NCBI GenBank assembly: GCA_035645695.1
Contig: DASQMC010000051.1
Coordinates: 1-64,000 of the forward strand
Length of the DNA: 64,000 nt
DNA from: JAIVJZ01 sp035645695
GTDB lineage: Bacteria; Acidobacteriota; Blastocatellia; Pyrinomonadales; Pyrinomonadaceae
Direction: 5' to 3'
The notes beneath the pieces are model-generated. The model was not told where the DNA came from. It did no database searches and saw only the letters and a list, made by a program, of their open reading frames with translations. Position numbers and translations under genes: made by a program. Positions 40,961-49,221 of the stretch are shown here, in pieces; position 1 is the stretch's first letter, and every line of letters begins with the position of its first letter.

Positions 40961-43763
40961 TAAAAAAGAACTCGAAGCCATCATCGACCAAACCGTGAAC
41001 GCCGTGATCGGCGAGCAGCCGGACACGCGCGACGTGGACAACGCGGCCTCGCGCGTGTGGGCGCGCATCGCCTCAGACCAAAACATTTCCGCCGCGGCAA
41101 CCTCGCCGACGGCGTCGGCAGCAACAGCAGCAGTCGCCGCCGAGCACATCAACAACTGCGGCGATTTTCAGTCGCTCATCCCGTCCTACCTGCGCCGCGA
41201 GTTGTCGCCCGCGCGGGCGCTCCTCCTGGAAGACCACACGCAGGAATGCATCCCCTGCCGCAAGGCTCTGAAGGAAGCGCGCACGGGACGCACCGCCGCA
41301 GCACGCGCCGACTTCAAACGCCCGGCGCGCGCGTCGCAGACGAATTTCACGGCGTGGCGTTGGGCCGTGGCGGCCTCGCTCGTCGTGGCGGTCGCCGTCG
41401 GGGCGTTGTTCCTCTCGAACCGGATGCCCTCGGGCGCGGCGCTCGCCGCGACGGTCGAGAGCGCGAACGGCGCGCTCTACCGTGTCACGGACGCCGGGAC
41501 GCTGGCGATGGTCGTCGGCGAAGAGATCGGCAAGGGCGTGCGCGTGCGCACGGCGAAGGATTCCGGCGCGGTCGTGCGGCTCGCCGACGGTTCGCGCATT
41601 GAGATGCGCGAACGCTCCGAGTTCTCCATCACGGAGACGGCGCAGGGCGTGACCGTTAATCTCGACCGCGGCGACGTGATCGTCGAAGCCGCCAAACAGG
41701 GCGCGGGACACCTCTTCGTCGCCACGCCCGATTCGCTCGTCTCCGTCAAGGGCACGATCTTCGCGGTCGGCAGCGGCACGAAGGGCTCGCGCGTCTCGGT
41801 GGTCGAGGGCGAAGTCCACGTCAACCATGCGGGCGCGGATAAAGTTCTGTTGCCCGGCGACCAGACCACGACCGGCGCGAGCTTGACGCCCGTCGCCGTC
41901 AAAGACGACATCGCGTGGAGCCGCAACGCGTCGCGGTACGCGAAGATGGTTACGGAACTCGCATCGCTGCGCAAGGAAGTGGCACAGCAGGTGCCGCACC
42001 CCGGCGTGCGCTACTCGACGCGCTTCCTGGACCTCGCGCCCGAAGGCACGGTGCTCTACGCCGCGCTGCCCAATCTGGCGACGACGCTCGGCGAATCGCA
42101 CCGCATCATGCAGGAGCGCATCGCGCAGAACCCGGCGCTCAGCCAGTGGATGCGCGAGCAGGAATCATCCTCCGCGCACGGGCCGGGGCTGAATCAGGCG
42201 ATGGCGCGCGTGCGCGAGTTCGGCCAATACCTCGGCGACGAGATCGTCGTCACGGCGGGCACGAACGCGCAGGGCAACCCCGACGCTTTCCTCGTCCTCG
42301 GCGAGTTGAAGAACGCCGAAGGCTTCCGCCCGTTCCTCGAAAAGCAGATCACTGATTTGAAGTCGGCGGAGAAGGGCGCGCCCAAAGTCAGCATCATCGA
42401 CGACCCGAGCGCCGTCACAGCGACGACCGCCGCCGCCACAGCAGCAGCGCCGGCCGCCGCGACGAAAGGCGACAAGACGGTGGCGCGCAAAGTCGTCAAC
42501 AACAACGAACTGTTCATCTGGATTCGCAACGACTTCTTCGCGGCCTCGCCGAAGTTAGAGAGCCTGCGCAGCCTGCAAGCCATCGTCAACGCGCCCGGCA
42601 CGAACCGCTTCGCGGGCACGCCCTTCCACACGCGCATCGGCGACGTGTACAAGGAAGGCGCGGGGCTGATAGTCGCGGCCGACCTCGAAAGAGTCATCGC
42701 CCAGGCGACGAGCGACGTTGCGAAAGTCGGCGGCGAGCAGCGGCTCGACCTCTACCGGCAGACGGGATTGCTGAACCTCAAGCACTTCGTCGTCGAGCAG
42801 AAGGAAGTGAAGGCCAAGACGCAGAGCCGCGCCGTGCTGACCTTCAACGAACCGCGTCGCGGCATCGCTTCGTGGCTGGCCGCGCCGGGCCCGATGGGCG
42901 CGCTCAAGTTCGTCTCGCCGGATGCGAACGTGGCGACGGCGTTCGTCGTCAAAGAGCCGACGCTTCTGGTTGACGACCTGCTCGGCTTCATGGAGACCGC
43001 TTCGCCCGACTTGCGCAAGCGCCTGCGCGAACTCGAAACGCAGAACGGCCTCGACCTCAAACGCGACTTCGCCGCGCCGCTCGGCGGTGAGTTCGCCTTC
43101 GCCATAGACGGCCCCGTGCTGCCGACGCCTTCATGGAAGATGATCATGGAAGTTTACGACCAGCAGCACTTGCAGCGGACGTTCGAGAGCGTTGTCGGGA
43201 AGTTGAACGCGTGGGCGGCGCAGAACGGCCAGAAGGGTCTGACCCTCACGCCTTCCGGCGGCAGCCCGAACATCTACACGTTGCGCTCCGTCGATTTCGG
43301 CCTCGAAGTTCACTACACCTACGCGGAAGGCTACCTGATCGCCGCGCCGACGAGCGCGCTCCTGACACGCGCCTTGCAGTATCGCGATTCGGGCGTGTCG
43401 CTCGTGACCTCGCCGCGCTTCACTTCGGCCTTGCCCGAAGACGGCAACACGAACTTCTCGGCGGTCATCTATCACAACCTCGCGCCGCTGCTGCAACCGC
43501 TGGCCGGGGCTATCGGCGACCGCGCGAAGTCGCTCGGCGAGGAACAGCAGAAGGCCATCAGCGCCTTCGCCGCGAACACCACGCCGACGCTGGCTTATGC
43601 CTACGCGCAGGGCGACCGCATCACGCTCGCGGCCAACACCGAGGGCGGCCCCTTCGGCCTCAGCCCCGGCAGCCTGCTCGGCCTGCCGAACTCCTTCGCC
43701 ATGCAACACATCTTGATGGAGGCGATGGACGGCAAGACGGGCAACGCGCCCGGCAGGAAGTAG
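40950..43763 (+). CDS. membrane protein with anti-sigma zinc finger and FecR domain
   Basis: The protein has 937 residues, unusually long for this type. The cytosolic N-terminus holds a ZAS-type zinc finger with HTQECIPC (His-x3-Cys-x2-C). A transmembrane helix follows at about 135-160 (WRWAVAASLVVAVAVGALFL). A FecR domain lies at about 170-320 (VVRLADGSRIEMRERSEF, VSVKGTIFAVGSG, VVEGEVHVNHAGADKVLLPGD). The remaining about 600 residues form a large periplasmic region of unknown fold, with an Ala/Thr-rich linker. It likely holds the overlapping sigma factor inactive and senses an external signal. Sensing by the large C-terminal domain is inference. Confidence 0.85.
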   Translation: MKRNKKELEAIIDQTVNAVIGEQPDTRDVDNAASRVWARIASDQNISAAATSPTASAATAAVAAEHINNCGDFQSLIPSYLRRELSPARALLLEDHTQECIPCRKALKEARTGRTAAARADFKRPARASQTNFTAWRWAVAASLVVAVAVGALFLSNRMPSGAALAATVESANGALYRVTDAGTLAMVVGEEIGKGVRVRTAKDSGAVVRLADGSRIEMRERSEFSITETAQGVTVNLDRGDVIVEAAKQGAGHLFVATPDSLVSVKGTIFAVGSGTKGSRVSVVEGEVHVNHAGADKVLLPGDQTTTGASLTPVAVKDDIAWSRNASRYAKMVTELASLRKEVAQQVPHPGVRYSTRFLDLAPEGTVLYAALPNLATTLGESHRIMQERIAQNPALSQWMREQESSSAHGPGLNQAMARVREFGQYLGDEIVVTAGTNAQGNPDAFLVLGELKNAEGFRPFLEKQITDLKSAEKGAPKVSIIDDPSAVTATTAAATAAAPAAATKGDKTVARKVVNNNELFIWIRNDFFAASPKLESLRSLQAIVNAPGTNRFAGTPFHTRIGDVYKEGAGLIVAADLERVIAQATSDVAKVGGEQRLDLYRQTGLLNLKHFVVEQKEVKAKTQSRAVLTFNEPRRGIASWLAAPGPMGALKFVSPDANVATAFVVKEPTLLVDDLLGFMETASPDLRKRLRELETQNGLDLKRDFAAPLGGEFAFAIDGPVLPTPSWKMIMEVYDQQHLQRTFESVVGKLNAWAAQNGQKGLTLTPSGGSPNIYTLRSVDFGLEVHYTYAEGYLIAAPTSALLTRALQYRDSGVSLVTSPRFTSALPEDGNTNFSAVIYHNLAPLLQPLAGAIGDRAKSLGEEQQKAISAFAANTTPTLAYAYAQGDRITLAANTEGGPFGLSPGSLLGLPNSFAMQHILMEAMDGKTGNAPGRK

Positions 43764-43791
43764 CCCCGCCGGAAAAGAGCGCGGTTGAGTT

Positions 43792-43967
43792 CACCACCGC
43801 GAGACACATCAGGACACGGCGCGGGCACGGAGAGTTAAGCAAACGCGGAAGTAGGAACGCTGAACGATGAATTGAAGACAGGTCGCTTTCAGTTCATCGT
43901 TCATCGTTCATCGTTCCTACTTTTTCTCCGTGCCCCTTGCCGTGTTCTTCCGTGTCTCGCGGTGGTG
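43792..43967. repeat. nested palindromic element with heptamer core
   Basis: Outer arms (43792-43832 and 43926-43967) are imperfectly complementary, with CACCACCGCGAGACAC-type words. An inner pair of AGTAGGAACG/CGTTCCTACT arms encloses GTTCATC heptamers in inverted orientation. It resembles the 28777 element with an extra repeat inserted in its loop. The rest of the 464-base spacer up to the transporter start holds only the promoter listed next. Confidence 0.8.
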
Positions 43968-44115
43968 AGTATTTTTGTTTTCACTCATCCCGTTTCGCCG
44001 CGCTCGTTTTTATCTCCGAAACCTTTCTCACGCACAGAACTTTAACCGTCTGCGGAGCGTTATGCTTCAACGGAACATCAGCGGTCGCCCGCGTTAGTCT
44101 CGGTCTCGAAATTGT

Positions 44116-44144
44116 TTGAAGTCGGCGGGCGAATGTCGTATAAA
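44116..44144 (+). promoter_or_regulatory. sigma70-type promoter of the ABC operon
   Basis: TTGAAG (44116-44121) and TATAAA (44139-44144) are separated by exactly 17 bases, in the 460-base spacer before the first transporter gene. The predicted leader is about 77 bases. Confidence 0.6.
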
Positions 44145-44227
44145 GCGACCTACTCATGTAAGGGTCGGGCGCGCAAGGCTTCCGGACTTTGTTTCGACAC
44201 GGAGCCGGACAGAGGCTTCCACTCATT

Positions 44228-45202
44228 ATGAATCCAGTCATCGAACTCGACGGTTTGGGCGTGACGTTCGGCAAGCGTCACATCCTTCAAGACCTGCGCG
44301 GCACGCTGGGCGGGCGCGCCATCGGGCTGCTCGGGCCGAACGGCGCGGGCAAGACCACGCTCATCCACACGCTCCTCGGTTTCCACCCGGCGACGGAGGG
44401 CACGGCGCGCATCTTCGGTCAGGACATCACGACCGACGCCAAGCGCATTCGCTCCCTCATCGGCTACATGCCCGAGCGCGATTCCTTCATCGCCAAGATG
44501 TCGTGCGTCCACTTCGTGCGCCTCATGGCGGAACTCTCCGGGATGCCTTCGGACGCCGCGCTCGAACGCGCGCACGAGTCGCTCTTTTACGTCGGACTCG
44601 GCGAAGCGCGCTACCGCACGCTCGATACCTACTCGCTCGGCATGAAGCAACTCGCGAAACTCGCGCAGGCCATCGTCCACGGCCCGAAGCTCATCATCCT
44701 CGACGAGCCGACCAACGGACTCGACCCGCCGACGCGCCTGCGCATGATCCGCCTCATCCGCGAGATACGCGACAGCGGCGAGGCGCGCATCATGCTCTCG
44801 TCGCATTTGCTGCGCGACGTGGAGGAATGCTGCGACGAGATACTCGTCCTGAAAGACGGGCGCATCGCCGCCAACTGCAATCTGGAAGAGGAGCGCAAGG
44901 CCAATCGCAAGTTCATCGAATTGGAGATGCGCGGCGACAATCGCGCGTTCGCGGATGCGGTCGGGCGTCTGGGCTGCGAGTATGCGTTCACGAACGAGCG
45001 GCGGCTGAAACTGGTCTTGCCCGAAGGCGTCGAGATCAGCGACCTGTACAGGATCGCCGCCGAGCGCGAGGTGCAGATACGCCGTCTGAACTACAAGCGC
45101 GACTCGCTCGAAGACATCTTCCTCAAGGCGATGGAAGGCGACGCAACGGCCGCAACGGCGACGACTGCGACGACGGGAGGCAACGGCAATGGCAGTTTAT
45201 GA
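44228..45202 (+). CDS. ABC transporter ATP-binding protein
   Basis: The protein has 324 residues. Motifs are Walker A GPNGAGKTT, signature-like YSLGMKQLAKLAQ (LGMKQ in place of LSGGQ), Walker B LIILDEPTNGLDPP and the His loop SSHLL. It energises export or import through the adjacent permease. The C-terminal about 80 residues are typical of drug/lipid ABC-2 ATPases. The ATG at 44228 is closest to family start. The gene overlaps the permease gene by 14 bases. The substrate is not deducible. Confidence 0.93.
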   Translation: MNPVIELDGLGVTFGKRHILQDLRGTLGGRAIGLLGPNGAGKTTLIHTLLGFHPATEGTARIFGQDITTDAKRIRSLIGYMPERDSFIAKMSCVHFVRLMAELSGMPSDAALERAHESLFYVGLGEARYRTLDTYSLGMKQLAKLAQAIVHGPKLIILDEPTNGLDPPTRLRMIRLIREIRDSGEARIMLSSHLLRDVEECCDEILVLKDGRIAANCNLEEERKANRKFIELEMRGDNRAFADAVGRLGCEYAFTNERRLKLVLPEGVEISDLYRIAAEREVQIRRLNYKRDSLEDIFLKAMEGDATAATATTATTGGNGNGSL

Positions 45203-46103
45203 ACACGGCTACAAGCCCTACGCGGGCAGTTTGACGCCGGAGTGGTCGCGCTTTCTCATACTTCCGCGCCACGCCTACCGCGACACGTTCCGGTCGAAAT
45301 TTTTCGTCGCGTTCTTCGCGGTCTGCTACATCTACCCGCTCGTCGCGGCGATCCTGATCTACCTGCACCACAACGTCAACGCCATCGCGATGATGCAAAT
45401 CGACGTACGCGAGCTGGTGCCGATCAACGCCTCCTTCTTTCACTACTTCACTACCACGCAATGCTCGCTCGGGTTCTTCCTGACCGTGCTCATCGGGCCG
45501 CCGCTCGTCTCGCGCGACCTCGCCAACAACGCGCTGCCGCTCTATCTCTCGCGCCCGTTCACGCGCAAGGAATACGTCGTCGGCAAGATGAGCGTGATCG
45601 CGATCCTGGTTTCTCTGATTACGTGGGTTCCCGGCCTCCTGCTCTTTCTGCTTCAGGCTTATCTGGAGGGCGCGGGTTGGCTCGGCAGCAACCTGCGGAT
45701 AGCGGGCGCGATCTTTCTGAGCAGCGTGGTCTGGATCGTCGTGCTCGCGATCTTATCGCTCTCGGTTTCGGCGTGGTTGAAGTGGCGCGTGGTGGCGTCG
45801 GGCGCGTTGCTCGGCATACTCTTTATCCCGTCGGCCTTCGGCGCGATCATCAACGAGTTGTTTCGCACGCGGATCGGCAATCTCATCAGCATCGGCGCGA
45901 TCATGAACTCGCTGTGGCGCGGACTCTTCGGCCTCTTCGAGCGCCAGAGCGGATACATGGAAGGAACGAGGAACGGGCGCATGATCTCTGTAACGTTCAG
46001 CGAACCGCCGCTCTGGTCGTCGTGGCTCATGCTCGCACTGATCTGTGCGTTCTTCGTGTTGCTCCTGATGCGCAAGGTGCGCGCCTACGAGGTGGTGAAA
46101 TGA
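45189..46103 (+). CDS. ABC-2-type permease
   Basis: The protein has 304 residues with about six helices: FFVAFFAVCYIYPLVAAILIYL, LGFFLTVLIGPPLV, IAILVSLITWVPGLLLFLL, IFLSSVVWIVVLAILSLSV, VVASGALLGILFIPSAFGAI and WLMLALICAFFVLLLM. The sequence LVSRDLANNALPLYLSRPFTRKEYV is typical of ABC-2 export permeases. It starts inside the ATPase gene and ends in an ATGA overlap with the next ATPase. Confidence 0.88.
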   Translation: MAVYEHGYKPYAGSLTPEWSRFLILPRHAYRDTFRSKFFVAFFAVCYIYPLVAAILIYLHHNVNAIAMMQIDVRELVPINASFFHYFTTTQCSLGFFLTVLIGPPLVSRDLANNALPLYLSRPFTRKEYVVGKMSVIAILVSLITWVPGLLLFLLQAYLEGAGWLGSNLRIAGAIFLSSVVWIVVLAILSLSVSAWLKWRVVASGALLGILFIPSAFGAIINELFRTRIGNLISIGAIMNSLWRGLFGLFERQSGYMEGTRNGRMISVTFSEPPLWSSWLMLALICAFFVLLLMRKVRAYEVVK

Positions 46104-47119
46104 CGACGACGATGGAGGAAGCGGCGGCGACAACAACAGCGGCAACGACTGCAACGAGGACGGCGACCGCGGATCGCACGGCGGAGAAGATGATCGTCTT
46201 CGAGGACGTGTCGAAGTTCTACGGCGAGATACTCGGCGTCAACCGCGTCAATCTCTCCATTGCGCCGGGCATCACGAGTCTGGTCGGGCCGAACGGTTCG
46301 GGCAAGACCACTTTGATGAACCTGATGACCGGGCTTTTGAAGCCGACGCGCGGGCGCATCAGCGTGCTCGGCACCAGCCCCGATCAACCGGAAGAACTGT
46401 TCCGCAAGGTCGGCTACTGCGCGCAGTTCGACTCTTTCCCGCGCGGCGCCACGGGGCGTGAGTTCATCGAGTTTTACCTGCGCACGCACGGCGCGTCGCG
46501 TCGCGCGCTGGAGAATTTGACGCATCAGGCGTTGGAGCGCGTTTCGATGCTGGATGCCGCCGACCGGAAAGTCGCCGGTTACAGCAAGGGCATGCGCCAG
46601 CGCATCCGCCTCGCGCAGTCCATCGCGCACAATCCGGCCGTGCTCATTCTCGACGAGCCTCTGAACGGCCTCGACCCGATGGCGCGCGCCGAGATCATAC
46701 GCCTCTTCCGCCAACTCGCCGCCGAAGGTTTGTACCTCATCATCTCCAGCCACATCCTGCACGAGGTGGACATGATGTCGGATAGCGTCGTGCTCCTGAA
46801 CAACGGCTACGTCGTCGCCGAGGGCAACGTCCACGGCGTGCGCGACGAGATCGAGGAGCACCCGATGCAGATTTTGATCCGCTGCGACCGCCCGCAACTG
46901 CTGGCCGCGCGCGTTTTCGAGCAGGACGGCGTGGTCGAGGCGCGGCTGCACGACGACAAGCAGGGGTTGTTCGTGAAGACGCGACGCCCGGACGAGTTTT
47001 ACCTGCTCCTGAATCGCGTCGTGCTCGACGGCGACCTGAAGGTCGAGTCGGTCGCGCCCGCGGACGACGACTTGAACGCGGTCTACCAGTATTTGATCAG
47101 TTCGGACGGAGGGCGATGA
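46100..47119 (+). CDS. ABC transporter ATP-binding protein (second)
   Basis: The protein has 339 residues. A Thr/Ala-rich leader of about 30 residues precedes the ATPase core with GPNGSGKTT, YSKGMRQRIRLAQS (KGMRQ signature), LILDEPLNGLDPM and SSHILHEV. It differs clearly from the first ATPase and presumably pairs with the second permease. Start and stop overlap both neighbours by 4 bases, so the four genes are tightly co-translated. Confidence 0.93.
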   Translation: MTTTMEEAAATTTAATTATRTATADRTAEKMIVFEDVSKFYGEILGVNRVNLSIAPGITSLVGPNGSGKTTLMNLMTGLLKPTRGRISVLGTSPDQPEELFRKVGYCAQFDSFPRGATGREFIEFYLRTHGASRRALENLTHQALERVSMLDAADRKVAGYSKGMRQRIRLAQSIAHNPAVLILDEPLNGLDPMARAEIIRLFRQLAAEGLYLIISSHILHEVDMMSDSVVLLNNGYVVAEGNVHGVRDEIEEHPMQILIRCDRPQLLAARVFEQDGVVEARLHDDKQGLFVKTRRPDEFYLLLNRVVLDGDLKVESVAPADDDLNAVYQYLISSDGGR

Positions 47120-47988
47120 TGAGTTCGCACATTGATTCGGCCGGGGCGACAGCAGCGGCGACGCGCACGCTGCCGTGGGGACTGTGGGCGCAGCAGACGC
47201 TCGGCATCCTGCGCCTTGAGTTGCGGAAAAATTTCCTGAGCCGCCGCGCGTTGTTGATCTACTTGCTCGCGGGGCTGCCGGTCTTCATGCTGTTCCTCCT
47301 CGCGATCCTCCCGCCCGACTTCGACGATTGGCGCAACTTCAGCGGGCTGAGCGAGGTCTTTTCGATGATCTACAACACGCTCATCCTGCGCGCCGTCGTC
47401 TTCTTCGGCTGCGCGTGGATTTTCATGAATTTGTTCCGCGGCGAGGTGGTGGACAGGAGTTTGCATTACTACTTCCTGTCGCCGATCAGGCGCGAGGTTC
47501 TCGTCGTCGGCAAATACCTGTCGGGGCTTGTCACGGCAATCGTGCTCTTCGGTTTGACGACGCTGCTCTCGCTCTTCATGCTCTACTTTCCGCGCTTCTC
47601 GGCGGAAAGCACGCGCTACTTCTTCGAGGGCGCGGGCGGCAAGCAGGCGCTCATTTATCTCGGCATCACGACGCTCGCCGTTATCGGCTACGGCGCGATC
47701 TTCCTGATCGTCGGCCTCTTTTTCCGCAACCCCATCATCCCCGCGCTCCTCATCTACGGCTGGGAGTGGATCAACTTCCTGCTGCCGCCCCTGTTCAAGA
47801 AAGTGAGCGTCATACACTACCTGCACTCGCTGATGCCCGTGCCGATGAACGATGGGCCGTTCGCCGTGATGGCCGAGCCGACGCCCGCGTGGCTCTCCGT
47901 CCCCAGCCTGCTCGTCTTCACGCTGATCGTCCTCGCGCTGGCCGGCTATCACACGCGCCGGATGGAGATCAGCTACGTCGGAGACTAA
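47116..47988 (+). CDS. ABC-2-type permease (second)
   Basis: The protein has 290 residues with about six helices, beginning near LLIYLLAGLPVFMLFLLAILPP and ending LLVFTLIVLALAGYHTRRME. It contains VVDRSLHYYFLSPIRREVLVVGKYLSGL, a common ABC-2 permease pattern. It is the last gene of the operon, followed by a heptamer palindrome that could end transcription. Confidence 0.87.
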   Translation: MMSSHIDSAGATAAATRTLPWGLWAQQTLGILRLELRKNFLSRRALLIYLLAGLPVFMLFLLAILPPDFDDWRNFSGLSEVFSMIYNTLILRAVVFFGCAWIFMNLFRGEVVDRSLHYYFLSPIRREVLVVGKYLSGLVTAIVLFGLTTLLSLFMLYFPRFSAESTRYFFEGAGGKQALIYLGITTLAVIGYGAIFLIVGLFFRNPIIPALLIYGWEWINFLLPPLFKKVSVIHYLHSLMPVPMNDGPFAVMAEPTPAWLSVPSLLVFTLIVLALAGYHTRRMEISYVGD

Positions 47989-47999
47989 AGACGGGGTAA

Positions 48000-48121
48000 A
48001 GGGAAAAGTAAAAGAGAGAGGGTAAGGGGGAAAGGGTAAGGGGGAAAGGGTAAAAGCCAGGAGTGCTTTATCCTTTCCCCCTTACCCTTTCCCCTTTTAC
48101 CCTCCCCCTTTACCTTACCCT
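48000..48121. repeat. GGGTAAG/GGGGAAA heptamer palindrome
   Basis: Alternating GGGTAAG and GGGGAAA heptamers (about 48000-48055) are followed by the complementary CCTTACC/CTTTCCC units up to the RtcA stop at 48122. The array lies between convergent genes and could form a long hairpin in either transcript. Confidence 0.87.
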
Positions 48122-49150
48122 TTAACCGAAGATTTCGATCTTCCACACGTTCCCGTCGAGCGGCCTTGTCTTGATGCGAACGTCGAGAAACATCTCGATG
48201 ATCTCGATGTTGGTCGTCGTGTGCAGAGAAGGCGGGCCGGTCGTATATGAGCCGCCGCCCGCGAGCGCGAGCGGGATGAGCAGTTGATCGGCCAGATGCT
48301 CGCCGACGGGCGCGCCTGTTTCTATGTAGGCGCGCGCTTCTTCAGACGCGCGCTCGGCCACTGTCTCGGCGCGCACGCCGCGCTCGCCGATGCCCGTGAA
48401 GATTTCCATGAGGTGTTCGCTCTCGATTTCGAGCGTCAGGATGTTGCCGGGGCTGAGTGCGTTTTGTGAAGTCTCGACGTGCAACTCGTCGCCCGGAGAA
48501 TCGCCCCAGCCGAGTTCGGCGGCGACGACGCCCAACTCGCGCTCGCCGATCTCCGGCGGGAGTTTGACGACGAGCGCGCGGGCGCGACGCGCATTGATCG
48601 AGCCGCGCGCGTGCAGTTCGAGCGGCTTGAGCTTGCTCGCGGGTTCGACGAGCGCGTTCAGGCGTCCGCCGCCCGGCGGGTAGAAACCGTAGCGTTCGAG
48701 TTCGGCCGAGACGCGCGGCCCCATGCGATTGACGAGCGGTAGAAAAGCCCTGGCGATGAACTCGTAGGGAGGCGCGTGGACGTTATGCGTGCCACCTTCA
48801 AAGGCGAGCGTCGAGGGCGCGGAGGCGAGCATCAGGGGCGGCAAAATCGTCTGGAGCACGAGCATGGTGCTTCCGGCCGTGCCGATGTGGAACGCGTAGT
48901 CGCCGGGCTCGACGCGGCCGGGGTGGAAGGTGAACGCGGTCGCGCCGAGAGACTCGCCTTCAACCCGCGCGCCGCCGATCTTGGCGGCGGCGCGGACGGC
49001 GGTGAGATGTTGCCGCCCGAGGCCGGGTCGTTCGCGTCGCGCGCGGACGTTCGCGATGCGGAAAGGTTTTCCGGTAATGAGCGAGAGCGCGAGCGAAGTG
49101 CGGATGATCTGCCCGCCGCCCTCTCCGCGTGAACCGTCAATCGTGATCAT
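48122..49150 (-). CDS. rtcA: RNA 3'-terminal phosphate cyclase
   Basis: The protein has 342 residues. It uses ATP to convert RNA 3'-phosphate ends to 2',3'-cyclic phosphate. It starts with SRGEGGGQIIRTSLALSLITGK, contains RRERPGLGRQHLTAV and PPGGGRL, and near the C-terminus GPPSLHTTTNIEII carries the His that becomes adenylated in E. coli RtcA. Length matches the family. It is divergent from an XPB-like helicase with 71 bases between them. No RtcB ligase or RtcR regulator is seen in the window. Confidence 0.95.
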   Translation of the reverse strand: MITIDGSRGEGGGQIIRTSLALSLITGKPFRIANVRARRERPGLGRQHLTAVRAAAKIGGARVEGESLGATAFTFHPGRVEPGDYAFHIGTAGSTMLVLQTILPPLMLASAPSTLAFEGGTHNVHAPPYEFIARAFLPLVNRMGPRVSAELERYGFYPPGGGRLNALVEPASKLKPLELHARGSINARRARALVVKLPPEIGERELGVVAAELGWGDSPGDELHVETSQNALSPGNILTLEIESEHLMEIFTGIGERGVRAETVAERASEEARAYIETGAPVGEHLADQLLIPLALAGGGSYTTGPPSLHTTTNIEIIEMFLDVRIKTRPLDGNVWKIEIFG

Positions 49151-49221
49151 AGTGAGCCGGATTGTAACGCAGGCACGCGCGCTTTTCTCAGAGCGCGCCC
49201 GCCTGTTGTACTCTGGACGGC

